DNA of 64,000 bases from Meloidogyne chitwoodi (Eukaryota; Nematoda; Chromadorea; Rhabditida; Meloidogynidae). The position numbers and the translations under genes are program-made. Shown in pieces: positions 1 through 13,872 of this stretch; position 1 is the stretch's first letter, and each line of letters begins with the position of its first letter. Location of the stretch: assembly GCA_015183035.1 (NCBI GenBank), contig JACZZP010000014.1, positions 2,046,001 to 2,110,000 of the forward strand. The letters run 5' to 3'. A model generated the notes under the pieces. It saw nothing but the letters and a program-made list of their open reading frames with translations, was not told the origin of the DNA and made no database searches.

Positions 1-390
1 ATATCATTTTGTTTCTCTGTTATTTCATCACCGCCATTGATTCATTAAATAGCGATAGGAAATTTATTCTTGTTTTGCGTTAATGCGTTTATTCCCGCTT
101 TTTTATTTTTTCATAAAATTTTTTTATTCATTTTTAGGGTCTGGTATTCCTTATATTGTTATAAAAACAACAAAAAAATAAATAAAAACAACAAAATTTC
201 AAAAAAATCTACAAAACAACAAAACAAATAAAAACTTCTCTTCAAATAAATAGGTGGGAATTTTAATAGTTTGTTGTTGTTGTATAAAAGCGGAAACTTC
301 CGGTCAACCTATTTCTGTCAACTGCCCCCCTTTTTTATTCCGGGACTTTAATTTTTTAGTTAACGAATTATCCTTTTTAGATAATAAAAA
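1..390 (+). promoter_or_regulatory. Upstream region of the PABP gene with an A-rich tract
   Basis: No gene is visible before the ATG at 391. Bases about 158-238 form an A-rich stretch of repeated aaacaac/aaataaa words. This resembles the A-rich autoregulatory element in the 5' UTR of vertebrate PABP mRNAs. A strong acceptor-like tcctttttag ends at 380, ten bases before the ATG. If a spliced leader joins there, the A-rich tract lies in the removed outron and could not act in the mature mRNA. Both readings stay open. Confidence 0.4.
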
Positions 391-3244
<2,854 letters not shown>

Positions 3245-3505
3245 GCGCTTATGAGAATATATTTGGGCGAAATGAAGATGATAATATTAAAAGCCGAAGA
3301 AAAAAAATTTTGGGGATAGAATTTAGAGTAAAAATATTTTATTTGATTAAAAAATCGACACGTTTCCCCCTTTATTTAAAAAAATTGTTAATTATACCAT
3401 ACGTGTCATTAAATTAAATTTATTTGGGTTTAAATTGCAGTTCAAAAAATATATAAAGTTTACAGAAATTCAATTCTCGAACTTGGAAGTGTTTAAACAT
3501 GTCAG

Positions 3506-4022
3506 AGAACATAAAAATCGATATATCGATTTTTGTCCTGTAAGGGAGGCCAACACAATTAGAGAAATGAAAAAATAGAGACGCATAAAACTTAATACAA
3601 ATTATACACAGAAAAATTGAGAAATAGTGTTGGCAGAGATAGAAAGATACTCTAACTTTTTAAAAATAATTTGAGTCTGAAAAATCGATATATCGATTTT
3701 ATTGATTGGTCTCGAATAATCTCGAATTAGAATAATTTTTGGAAAAGTTAGAAATTCTAAAAATCGATATATCGATTTTATTGATTGGTCTCGAATAATC
3801 TCGAATTAGAATAATTTTTGGAAAAGTTAGAAATTCTAAAAATCGATATATCGATTTTATTGATTTTTCATACTCAAATTATTTTTAAAAATATTAGAGT
3901 ATCTTTCGATCTCTGCCAACACTATTTCTTAATTTTTCTGTGTATAATTTGTATGGGATTTTATGCTTCTCTATTTTTTCTTTCTCTAATTGTGTGGGCT
4001 CACCTTACAGGAAAAATCAATA
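3506..4022. mobile_element. Long hairpin (foldback) element with internal tandem palindromes
   Basis: The left arm, about 3535-3700, returns as an imperfect reverse complement at about 3858-4015. Matching blocks include cctgtaaggg/ccttacagg, aattatacacagaaaaatt and gtgttggcagagat. Between the arms, a 78-80-bp unit carrying the palindrome aaaatcgatatatcgatttt is repeated (3678-3850). The same palindrome also marks the left end. No ORF for a transposase is present, so this is a non-autonomous foldback or MITE-like element. No target duplication was identified. Confidence 0.75.
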
Positions 4023-4058
4023 GTCTGACATATTTAAAAATTTTCTTTCATAACTTTT

Positions 4059-4350
4059 TATCTCTGCTAACGCTATTTCTTAATTTTCTGTCTATAATAC
4101 TTAAAAACAATCGCTTCAAAAAATAGTTTTTTTTATCTCTGCTAACGCTATTTCTTAATTTTTCTGTGTATAATACTTAAAACAATCGCTTCAAAAAATG
4201 TTTTTTTTATCTCTGCTAACGCTATTTCTTAATTTTTCTGTGTATAATACTTAAAAACAATCGCTTCAAAAAATAGTTATTTTTATCTCTGCTAACGCTA
4301 TTTCTTAATTTTTCTGTGTATAATACTTAAAAACAATCGCTTCAAAAAAT
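4059..4350. repeat. Tandem repeat, four copies of about 75 bp
   Basis: Copies start near 4059, 4132, 4208 and 4284. Each reads atctctgctaacgctatttc, then an ttctgtgtataatac block and ttaaaaacaatcgcttcaaa. The first half is a diverged version of the right arm of the adjacent hairpin element (atctctgccaacactatttc). The array therefore probably grew by amplification of the element's edge. Confidence 0.85.
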
Positions 4351-4419
4351 AATTTATAATAAAAAATTAAAAAACAATGTCCAACGATAAAACAAAAGCA
4401 TTTAAAACATCAAATTTTT

Positions 4420-7400
4420 CTATAAAGTTCTCTTTTCATTATTTTCTTTCTCGTCTGGCGAATCTTCACCGTTCTCATCTTCTTTGTTGGCATGTAGAAT
4501 TATCTCGGCTTTTTGTGAACGAGCATCATTTAATTTAGAAAAGCAAGCCTGTATTGATACTCTAAAAAGAGAGAATTCTAAAATAATGTTTTAATACTCT
4601 AACAGCACCAAATTGGAGAAATCAGTTAGAGGACGATTCAGATCGGCTAGTTCAGAGTAGTCAGTTATTTTTAATCATAACTTTTTTATTTCTTAACCGA
4701 TTCGAACAGTTCTTTTATTAATCCAAAGCTAACGATAAGCGGATTCTTTTATTCAATTGGACAGTTCAATCAGATCACTATGGAAAAAGATACAGCATGT
4801 TAAATGTTAAAAATCAAAATTTTCGTGTGTTTTTCAGGTATAACTTTTTTAGAACAAGTGATCCAGATCCGTCAAATTATAAAAAAGAATCCCCTTTTCG
4901 AGGTCTTTCGAATGATTCTTTCGAATGATATAAAAATGACTTGAAAATGTTTAAAACAAAACGAGTTATACAAGCTAATATGAACTAGATTATTCTGAAA
5001 AATTCCCTAAAATTTTAGGAGCCATTTGAGTCTACCCAAGAAATACAAAAATTAAAAAAAACCTGAGATCTTCCAAAGGGTTCATATCTGTAATCAACAG
5101 CCTTTTATTACGAGCCACAACTTTTCCAACTTGTTGTTCATTTACAAAAACATCATAGTCTATAAAAGATATATAAGTAAAAATATAAATTTAAAGATTT
5201 ACGATCTATTGAATTCAAAATTGGAATTGTATTTTCCCAGCTAACAAGAACATTATTGGTTCCTTCTACTTGTTTATGTGTTAAATGCATTGGAGTTGGA
5301 AGAAGCAAATCTTGAAATTTTCGATTTTGATTTATTTGACCAGACAGGACATTTTCGACTTGCTAAAATTGAATTTTTTAAATTCATTAAAACAAACTTT
5401 TGCCCTCTATATACCCTATTAAGGGTAGTGGACAATGATTGATCGGCCAGAGTTTCCCGGTTATTTTTTGGCCATAACTTTTTTTATTTTTTTATTACAT
5501 GAACAGTTAATTTACTAATCGAAAGCTCTCAATAAGTGGATTCTTTTATTCAATTGAACCGATCCAATCAGATCATTCCACAAAAAATTACAGAATAATA
5601 AAAATGGTAAATCTCCATTTGCGTTTTTTGGCCATAACTTTTTGCAAAATTAACCAATCTGATCGATCCAATTACTTAAAAGAATGCATTTTTTGAGATC
5701 TTTCGAATGGTATAAAAATTATTTGAAATAGTCCAAGTCCCCTCTCAAAAAATTTAAAAAATTAACAAAAAAAACCTCCAATTTCTCAGCTAATTGTTGT
5801 AATGTTTTTACATTATCCTCTCCAATTTCAAGTAACATAGCGTTCTGTTCATCTAATTTATCAATTCGTTTTTGTAATAATTGAATACGTGGTTGTTGTT
5901 CTTGATTTGTAGGTTGAGCAGTATTATTAGAACGTCGACGTAATTTTTGAGCTAGAACAGAGCGGAAACATCCTCCTCCTTTGCTCTAAATAATTAAAAT
6001 AATAAATAAAAAGTTTAAAAAATAATAAAAAGAAACCTTGATTGACAGGATTTAAAGTCTTTAAATAAATAAAAACCTTTTTCTTTTCAGCTGTTTTATC
6101 CAAAATTGGCAGTTTAGTATTTTTTAATAATAAATTTTGAGAAGTTGGAGGAGTTGGATGATGCGAAAAAGTAGCATTTCTAACAACTTGACAAACTTTT
6201 GAAGAATTTGTTGTTGCTGTAGTAAGACGTGAAGTTTTTGTTGTTTGTGGTGAATGAATTGAAGCACTACGAAGAATACCAAATTTTGAAAGATTTTTTG
6301 AAGGATGAACAATTGTTGTACCAGTAGCATTTGTATTATTTTCAAGTCTTAAAAGTTTTTTTTAATAATTAAAAAAAAAAATTAAGAAAAAACATTTTTC
6401 CTACAAAATAAAAATTGTTTACACTCAGTAGGACTCGAACCTTTGACCTCTAAAGTTAAAACTAGCGATTAACCAACTACACCAACCAACACACTACAAT
6501 GCAACTTTAAAAATAATATATACTCTAACCTGTTAATTTCTTTTTCATCCTTTTTAGTTGTTTTAGGCGTTAATATTTGTGCAGTAATACAAGTTTTAGC
6601 AGCAGAAGCAGAAATCGATGTTGGAGTATAAATTGTTGTTGTAGTTTTATTTTTTTCTTCTTCTTCTTTATCATTTGATTTTACAATTGTATTAATACGC
6701 CAATTTTTTGTTTTTTCATTAATATTTTTAATTATTGTTGTTCCTTTTCCTCTACTAGTAGAGGTAGTGGAACTTGGAGTTGGTGGAGGATTAATAGGTG
6801 ATAATGTTGTTGATAATTGTCTTCTTTTTTCGAACAATAATGATGGTGTAGAGTGATAATTATTTGTTAAATTTTGATGATTATATTCACGACGTTTTTG
6901 AACAACCTTTTAAAGAATTTGAATAAAAATTTAGGGGAAAATACAGACAATTATTAAATTTAAAAAATAAATTTAAAGATAGTTTGTTTCCCCCTTTTAA
7001 AATATAAAAGAAGAAAAATAAATAAAACCTTTTTAAGCTTTCCTTCATCAACACCATCAACCATCATCATAGGCATTTCAATTGAAACAAGAGGACATTC
7101 AATTGATAAAAAAGAACAAAGCTGAAGATGTGAAGAACCAGGATGAAAGGCACGAGTTTTACCAGATGAATGTAGCCATTCTCCTTAATTTTAAAAATAA
7201 ATATTATTAAAAATTTTGGTAAAATAAATAAACTAATATTTAAAAAAGAAGAGTTAATTGACCAAAGAATTTGACGATTTATAAGTTAAAACCCCAAAAT
7301 TAAAAATTAAACCTTTAATAACTTCCCCTTCACTTAAACAAACGCCATCCAAAATTTTCAATTCACCCAAAATGCAAGAATAAACAAAAGGTCGATAAGA

Positions 7401-8585
7401 AAATTTAAATTCGTCTGATGAAGAAAAATTATTTCCAAGAAGAGTTAAAGATTCCTTAAAAAAAAAATAATTTAATTTAAATAAAATTAAAAAAGAAAGA
7501 AAGAAAAAACCAAATTAGTAAATCCACGTAAAAAATTAATTTGACACAAATCTTCAACTAAATTTCCTCCCAAATCAAGAAAACGAATATTATTAGAAGG
7601 AAGAAGTGAATTAATATTTTCGAATGAACGTATCTTTAAAAAAATTAAATTAAAAAATTTAAATTAAAAAAAATTTAAATTTTAAAATTAAACCAAATTT
7701 CCGTGTAAACCCAAATTAGACAAAACTTCAAGTTTGGATAAATTTGGAATAGCTCTGAGACGATTACAATTTAACACAAGTGTAGACAAATGATGGAGAT
7801 TGTCAAGTATTGGAAAAGTCTAATTTTTAATTAATTTAAAGAATTTAAAAAAATAAATTAGATGAAATATTCTTCCCAAAAAATCAGATTTTAGATTCAA
7901 AAATAATTAAAATCCTTATAATTTTGTCAAAAAAAACCCAAATTAATTTTTTAAAAAACCTCAATTCGATTATGAGACAAATTAAGCCACTCAATATTAA
8001 TAAAATTGTTAAGGCTTGCAAGTGAATTTATTCTATTATCTGCCAAATTTAATTTCAAAAGGCTTTGAATTAAAGGAAGAAATTGTTGAAGTTGGGTGGT
8101 TGTAAACTCATTTTGTGAAGCATCAATCTAAAAAAACAACAAAAATAATAATTTAAAAACAAAAAAAAACCTCAAAACAATTTTCCAAAGGAAGAAGAGA
8201 ACAATCAAAAGAACGCAAAGAATTTTTTGAAATATTCAATATTAAAATTTGTTTTTTTAATTTAAACAATTCAGCACACTTTTCTTCTTTAGGTAATATT
8301 TTTGTCAATTGTTTTTCTGACCAATTTAAGTATCCATTTTCATCCAAATCAGGTAATTCTATTGATGATGGAGTATTTGTTGTTGTTGTATTATTATTAG
8401 TAGAATCATTTAATGCTTCTTTAGTTGGACTGGACAAACTAAAAGAAAAAAACAAAGGTCTGATTCCATATAAAATACCTCATATTATATTATTAAAAGA
8501 AAACAAAAAAAAACCTTAAAGAAATAGACGACGATTCAATTTGATGTTGTTCAGATAATTCTTGAGAATTCTTTGCTGAATCCAT
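4420..8585 (-). CDS. Leucine-rich-repeat, coiled-coil, FN3-like protein resembling centrosomal CEP97
   Basis: Thirteen exons: 8515-8585, 8171-8438, 7960-8127, 7694-7819, 7511-7633, 7313-7454, 7029-7183, 6530-6906, 6077-6347, 5776-5985, 5203-5362, 5063-5159, 4420-4561. They join in frame to about 769 residues. Residues about 85-290 hold repeated LRR cores (ILILNISKNSL, LLKLNLADNRI, IEWLNLSHNRI, IRFLDLGGNL) and an LRR cap with LKILDGV. After it comes GEWLHSSGKTRAFHPG followed by an ECPL motif. This matches the block after the LRRs in CEP97, which works with CP110 to cap mother centrioles. A low-complexity Asn/Thr/Ser region, a coiled coil (LLQKRIDKLDEQNAMLLEIG) and a C-terminal FN3-like fold (VLVSWENT, HYDVFVNEQ) follow. 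CEP97 identity is inferred from memory of the motif; LRR protein is certain. Introns 10 and 12 carry diverged copies of one repeat, and intron 8 holds a tRNA-like element. Confidence 0.75.
4660..5730. repeat. Two diverged copies of one dispersed repeat in introns of the LRR gene
   Basis: About 4660-4950 and 5440-5730 share a framework: cataactttttt, a cgaacag/gaacag block, then gcggattcttttattcaatt versus gtggattcttttattcaatt. Both continue with caatcagatca and, later, tttcgaatg. They lie in separate introns in the same orientation. No ORF. Confidence 0.65.
6421..6489 (-). tRNA. tRNA-like element in an intron of the LRR gene, probably decayed
   Basis: Read on the minus strand it has ggtgtagttggttaatcg (A box) and ggttcgagtcc (B box) at tRNA spacing. 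Acceptor and T stems pair poorly, so it is probably a pseudogene or tRNA-derived repeat in the sense orientation of its host gene. Confidence 0.35.
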
Positions 8586-9456
8586 ATTTAATATAAGTGA
8601 AATAAAGAAAATAAGAAAGGCCTCTTGATATATAATCTAGAAAAAAATAATAATTAAAAAAAAATTTACAAACAAGTAAAAAAAAATGAAACAAAAAGTT
8701 TCGAGAATTGTGTTAAAAAATTTATCTCTAACAGTCTCAGACTTCAATTAGAATTATCTCTAATTATTTACACTTTCTCTTTTTCTCGCTCTATTAATTT
8801 TACACACTATTTTTATGTAATCGCCCGACTAGTCGCATCGCAGGCCTACTAATCGCTAGGTTTGCGTCTCTCTTTTTTCTCGCACTATTAATTTCACACA
8901 CTATTTTCATTTAAATGCACCACTAGCCGTGTCCAGACATTTCGTCGACAGAAATTGTACGACATTTCGTCCCAACGGCAAAAAATCGTGGGTTAGGTTA
9001 AACGAAATGTAGTTTTTTGCCGTAGTGGCGAAATGTCGTGCAATTTTGTTTGACGAAATGTACAGGTCTCGAATCACATCACAACTGAACAAAAATTTGA
9101 AAAAAAATTAATAGAGAAACACGCAACTTGAAAAAAAATAAAAGAAATTAAATATTTGAGAGATCAATTTTTATATATTTTTAAAAATATATATATTTAT
9201 TTTAATTTTATTTTTTGTTTAATTCTTCTTTTAATAAAAGGCCTACAACTAGAGCAGCAAATTTTTGAAAAACTCATCATTTGACAAAATGAATTTAGTT
9301 GAACATTTTGAAAATTTGAACAGAAAGTATGATTTAAGTCGATACAATCTAAAAAAATATTTTAAAAAAAATGTTTGTCGATCGATTTGTATCAAATTTA
9401 ATTTTTTTTCAAAGACTCAGTGGTATATTAAATCCCAATTTTATTAATTAAAATAT
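8586..9456. other. Intergenic with short repeats
   Basis: Upstream of the LRR gene and downstream of the metalloprotease. It holds a roughly 60-bp direct repeat (ctctttttctcgc...ctattaatttyacacactatt, near 8778 and 8872), a hairpin element (8930-9070) and AT-rich filler. The 60-residue open frame at 9265 is Asn/Lys/Phe-rich, has no splice or homology support and is not called. Confidence 0.6.
8930..9070. mobile_element. Short hairpin MITE-like element
   Basis: Arms of about 55 bp: gacatttcgtcgacagaaat-type sequence on the left and its reverse complement ending gtttgacgaaatgtac on the right. The internal block acgacatttcg / cgaaatgtcgt is also inverted, as is cggcaaaaaa / ttttttgccg. The palindrome is much more GC-rich than its surroundings, which suggests an insertion. 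No target duplication seen. Confidence 0.7.
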
Positions 9457-12114
9457 CTAAAAACCTTCATGTTTTTCATCTTTACTATTTTTAAGTTTAT
9501 CATCTTTAATTATTACTGAAGGCATTGGTTGACATTGTCCTCTTATACACCACTAAAATAAATATATTTAAAATTAAATTAATTCTTTTTAAATTATAAT
9601 TATAAAATATTAAACCTTTTGATCTCCACAACTACTTCCATCCATTAAAGGTAAAAAACCTTTAGTTTCACAAGATCCCCAACGTCTTTTACGTCTATCT
9701 TTACACCAAAGACGACGACAAGAATCAGATGTTAATAAAAGAAAATCAATTCTCTTTAAAAAAAAATTATTTTATTTTAAATAATTTAAAAATATATAAC
9801 CTGGCAAAGTCCTAAATTTTAAAAAATAAATTTAAAAAAATTAATTTAATATAATTAAACCATAATTAGGTCCAAACGCAATTTGGCATTGACGAGAAGG
9901 ATGAAACTGTTCTCCTTGTTTTATTTTTAAATTTAGTATTTTTAAATTATTATTTTCTTCAACATTATTATTATTAATTAAGTGTTCTTCTATTAAAAAT
10001 TTATCATCATCAAATAAAGAAGAAGAAATATTTTTTTTATTCATTAAAGAAGATGAAAAAAATTTATTATTTTCTTCTAATATTGACCAATCTTTTTCTT
10101 CTTCTTCCCAAAGACAATTAGACTCTGAGGAACTTTTTTAAAATAAAATAAAATAATTTCTCTTATAATAAATTTAAAAAACAAACTTGAGAAAATCTTC
10201 AATTTGTTGTCGAGAACATTTACTTAAAACAAAAGCATTTTTAAAAGTATCACCATATTTTATATTATTTATTGGATGAGATGCAGAAACTGGTGTCATA
10301 AGAAAATTTTGACGAGCTGAACAATTTTCGGTTTCACCAAAACCATCATGTGAGGCACCAATACTTTGAAACAAAAAATAAATTAAATTAATTAAAATAT
10401 ATTTAATTTAAAAAAAAAACCTGTGAGATAATTCATGTGCTGCAACTATCTAAAAAAATAAAAATTAAAAAAAAAAATTTAAAAATTTAAAAAAAAAATT
10501 AAAAATTTCTCCTTACAGAAGTACTGAGTCCCCCAACATCTTCAACCACCAAAATGGTAAAAATAAACATTTTATTTTTATTTGTTTGAAAAAAAAGAAC
10601 AAACCGAAACGCTATCAAAACCTCTACAAATTGCTCGAACATAGGCCATTCCTTGAGTGGAAGAGTCATTTAATTGATGAGAGAGTAAATCCTTAAAAAA
10701 TTAGAGAATAAAAGAAAAACATTCCGGAAAAACACAAAAACATTTTGGATAAACAAAAGACCGATAAAATACAACAAAATTCCGGAAAAACATTAACAAA
10801 ACGGAAAAACACAAGATACCAAAAAATACAAAAACATTCCGGAAAAATAAATGACGATAAAATAAAAAAACATTCCGGAAAAATAAATGACGATAAAATA
10901 AAAAAACATTCCGGAAAAATAAAAGACGATAAAATACAAAAACATCCCGGAAAAACATTCAGTTTTGTGTTTTTATTTACCAGTGCTGTTATAATCATCA
11001 AATGTTCATGTAATGGTAAATTTCCTGTTGATTGTCTAACCCATTGACTTCCCCATTGAACAGCTAATAAAGAATCTAATGAATTCCAAATAAAATTATT
11101 ATTTTGTTGTTGTTGTTTTTCTATTTCAATTTGAGAAGAATTTAATAATAATGTTTTATTTAAATTATTTAATTGATTATTAATATAATTTTGTAAAGGA
11201 CCACGAAGTGGACAATCTTCTGGTCTGAGAATTATCTTTTTTTTTTTAAATAAATAAATTAAATTTTATTTTTCTTAAACTTTTACCATTGGTACTCCAA
11301 CCATTCCTAAGCGAATAGAAAACTGACCAAAGAAAGACAATTGATGATCAAATATTGATTGTAATTGGTTAAACATACCATTCAAATAAATTGTTAGACC
11401 ATTATAAGCTAAAATAAAATAATTTAAATAAAAATAATATTTTTTTAATTTCTCTTCTTTTTACCTGCATATTCATCTTCCCCATAAAGACCAAAAAATT
11501 TTTCAAATAATGAATGATCTCCAACTAATAATATTCTTATTCTTGGACCTTTTTTTATTAATCTTTTTTTAATAATAATACTTTTCTTTTTTTGTTTTAT
11601 TATTATTATTTTATTTTTTTCTTCTTTTTTATTAATTTTTTTATTTTTATTATTATTATTTTCAAAAATGCTGTCCAACAATTTAATATCTTCTAATAAT
11701 GTTGTGTTTACAGAAAAACGAATTTCCTAAAAATAAAAAACAATGAGTAAAACAATCATTGTTTTCCGGAAAACATCTGTTTATTTTTTTTAAACATGAT
11801 GAAAACATCTAATTATTTACGGAAAAACACAAAAATAAAAACATTGTTTTCCGGAAAACATCTGTGTTTAATTTGTTTAAGCATTGTTTTTCGGAAAACA
11901 TGTGTTTAATTTGTTAAAAAGTAATTACGGAAAACACATAAAAATGTTTTTCCTATTTCTCTCTCTTTATCTTAAAATAAACAAAACACAAACTTACCTT
12001 AATCAAAGAAACATTCCCAAATTTAACAGTTTGTTTAATTATTGGCGAAAGTTGTGTTGTCATTTTGTCAAATATTATAATAAAACATAAAATTAATATA
12101 ACAAATTGTTGCAT
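9457..12114 (-). CDS. Secreted ADAM/ADAMTS-like zinc metalloprotease (M12B)
   Basis: Twelve exons: 11998-12114, 11465-11726, 11287-11408, 10981-11235, 10605-10691, 10517-10549, 10421-10449, 10187-10363, 9861-10132, 9801-9811, 9616-9753, 9457-9552; about 532 residues. The first 15 residues are a hydrophobic signal peptide (MQQFVILILCF). A very basic Lys/Ile/Asn-rich stretch lies in the pro-region. The catalytic site HELSHSIGASHDG fits HExxHxxGxxHD, with all three zinc His and the following Asp. A cysteine-rich ADAMTS-type module follows (RQCQIAFG, CRRLWC, DGSSCGDQKWCIRGQC) and the protein ends there with no thrombospondin repeat visible. A probable target is extracellular matrix, by family. 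The 11-nt micro-exon 9801-9811 is needed to keep frame. Exon 6 can only be joined in frame through a non-AG acceptor. TTTTCAG directly precedes the ATG. Confidence 0.85.
10700..10965. repeat. Intronic tandem repeat carrying TTCCGGAA
   Basis: In an intron of the metalloprotease gene, units of about 34 bp (cattccggaaaaataaatga, then cgataaaataaaaaa) repeat about five times with decay. The next-upstream intron at 11750-11935 has related ttttccggaaaacatctg units. This array generates overlapping long open frames on both strands, which are not genes. Confidence 0.85.
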
Positions 12115-13872
12115 ACTGAAAATAAAATTATTTTATTTTTTTAAATAATTTTTAAATTTAAAATAAATTAGCCAATATTTTATAACAATAGTAGAGACAC
12201 AAAAAAAACTTGTTTTTATTAAAAAAAATTATTTATTTTTCTTTCAAAAATATACTCAAAAAAGGGAAAGAATCCCCCTAGGCGTTGTTATTTTTAAAAT
12301 TTAATAAAATATAATAAAAAAAAAATAATTTAAATTAATACACCAGCTGAGAACATTATTTTATTCTTTTTTTTAAATAAATAAATATATATATATCCAA
12401 CAAATAAATTAAAAACAACACCCATACACTCTCTCACTTTTGTCCAACAGCAACAATAATAATATATTATTTATACACAACAACAAATTTACTCATTTCG
12501 AGTGTTTTGTGAACAACACTTTTTTTTTTTTAATTTTTAAAAATAAATTAAAAAAAAAATAATTTAAAAAATAAATTTTCTAGGGATCAACCCAGAAGAT
12601 CGAAACCCAAAAGATCGATGAAAACAATTTGTGAACTTGCCAGTTCGGTCAAATAATAAAACACTCCTTGTAGGTCCAAGTTTGAATGGGACCAAATTGT
12701 CTGAAGAGATTTGACCGAACTGGCAAGTTCACAAATTGTTTTCTTTCGATCTTCTGGGGTGGACCCAATTTTCTCTTATAGTTTTTTTTTCTATATATTC
12801 CTCCCTTTTTTAAATTATATTATATTTTTATTTTATTTTTTGCTTTTCCTTCCTCTCTTTTTTTTTTATTTTCTTCCAAAATCAACTGGGCCTATAAAAA
12901 TATTTTTTATAAATACTAGCATTTTTTTCTCTCTTCTTTTATTTTCTAAATTTTCTGTTTTTCCTTATATTTTTTAAATTTATTTTTATTGTCCACAGCA
13001 CATAAACAAAAAAAGACAATATTTTCTCTTTTTTTAAAATGCTTTTTGCTATATTTATTTATAAAAAAGCCAAAAATGGGGGAAAATTTGGTGCGGTGAA
13101 TTGCGCTAATTGGTGGGGAAGGCGAAGAGAGGATATAAAGGAGTCTTTTTTGGCCTTTTAAAAAAACAGTTTGTTCTCTCTAATATTTTTACTACTATTT
13201 ATTTATTTAATCCATCGTGTCTCGACAGCTGTGCTCTTTCCCTTCTTTCTTAAAAAAAAACCTTTTTTATCTTTTTTCTTTTAATTTTCTCTTTTTTTAC
13301 CCTCAAGGGATACAACTTTCCAAAAAAAAAAATTTTGTTTTTTTTGTGGCTTTTCCTTCTATATATAAATGTACTTCTTCTTCTACTACTACTTCTAGCT
13401 AACTCTAAATATAGGCGATGGAGCCTTTTTTAAAAAAAAAAGAAGTCATTTTCCTCTCTCTCATATTTTTTTTGCTTATAAAATAGAGAAACAACAAATT
13501 CTTTTTTTTTTAATAAATTAAAAAAAATATAAATAAATACCTTGTTTAATTAAGAGAACTCAAAAAATCATCTCTCAAAAAAGTGTTGAATTTTAACAAA
13601 ACAAAAATTCTCTTCTTCAAAATTTTAAATTCCAATCTTTTCAATTTTTCTAAAAAAAAAATATATAAAATTATAATTTATAAATTAAAAAAAATTTAGA
13701 GAAACTGTCTTCTTTTTGAAAAAAAAAATCCAAAAATTCTTCACCTCTCTCATTTTTATTTTTCTAATTTTATTAAATTATTTTAAATCCAAAAAAATGA
13801 TGTTTTTCAGTCAATTTATTTTAATTTTATTAAAATAAATTTAAAAAAATTATTTAGACACTAACCTTACGA
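12115..13872. promoter_or_regulatory. Divergent intergenic region between metalloprotease and CAP genes
   Basis: The only structured feature is a hairpin element (12583-12766). The rest is T- and A-tract DNA. The less AT-rich patch 13080-13150, with ggatataaaggag, could be a core promoter for the CAP gene. An acceptor-like gtttttcag lies at 13802-13810. No coding evidence for the T-rich open frames at 12711 and 13217. Confidence 0.4.
12583..12766. mobile_element. Hairpin MITE, copy 1 of a two-copy family
   Basis: Terminal inverted repeats of about 70 bp. The left arm has cagaagatcgaaacccaaaa, and acaatttgtgaacttgccag before ttcggtcaaat. The right arm is its complement, ending gatcttctggggtggaccc. 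The centre reads cactccttgtaggtccaagt. A second copy in the opposite orientation lies at about 59893-60085. Confidence 0.85.

Larger units (their letters stand above)
3245..4419. other. Intergenic, filled with repeats
   Basis: Between the convergent PABP and CEP97-like genes. It holds the PABP 3' UTR, a long inverted-repeat element (3506-4022) and a four-copy tandem array (4059-4350). No coding signal; open frames such as 3818-4126 come from repeat sequence. Confidence 0.7.

Noticed and set aside
6040..6076. Possible 22-nt exon in the LRR gene between 6077 and 5985
   Set aside because: AG and GT are present, but including it shifts frame; direct splicing keeps the coiled coil open.
9265..9447. 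60-codon open frame
   Set aside because: Composition follows local AT bias, no domain, signal peptide or splice partner.
10693..11047. Overlapping 85-102-codon open frames on both strands
   Set aside because: They are created by the TTCCGGAA tandem repeat; proteins are simple repeats and the region is an intron.
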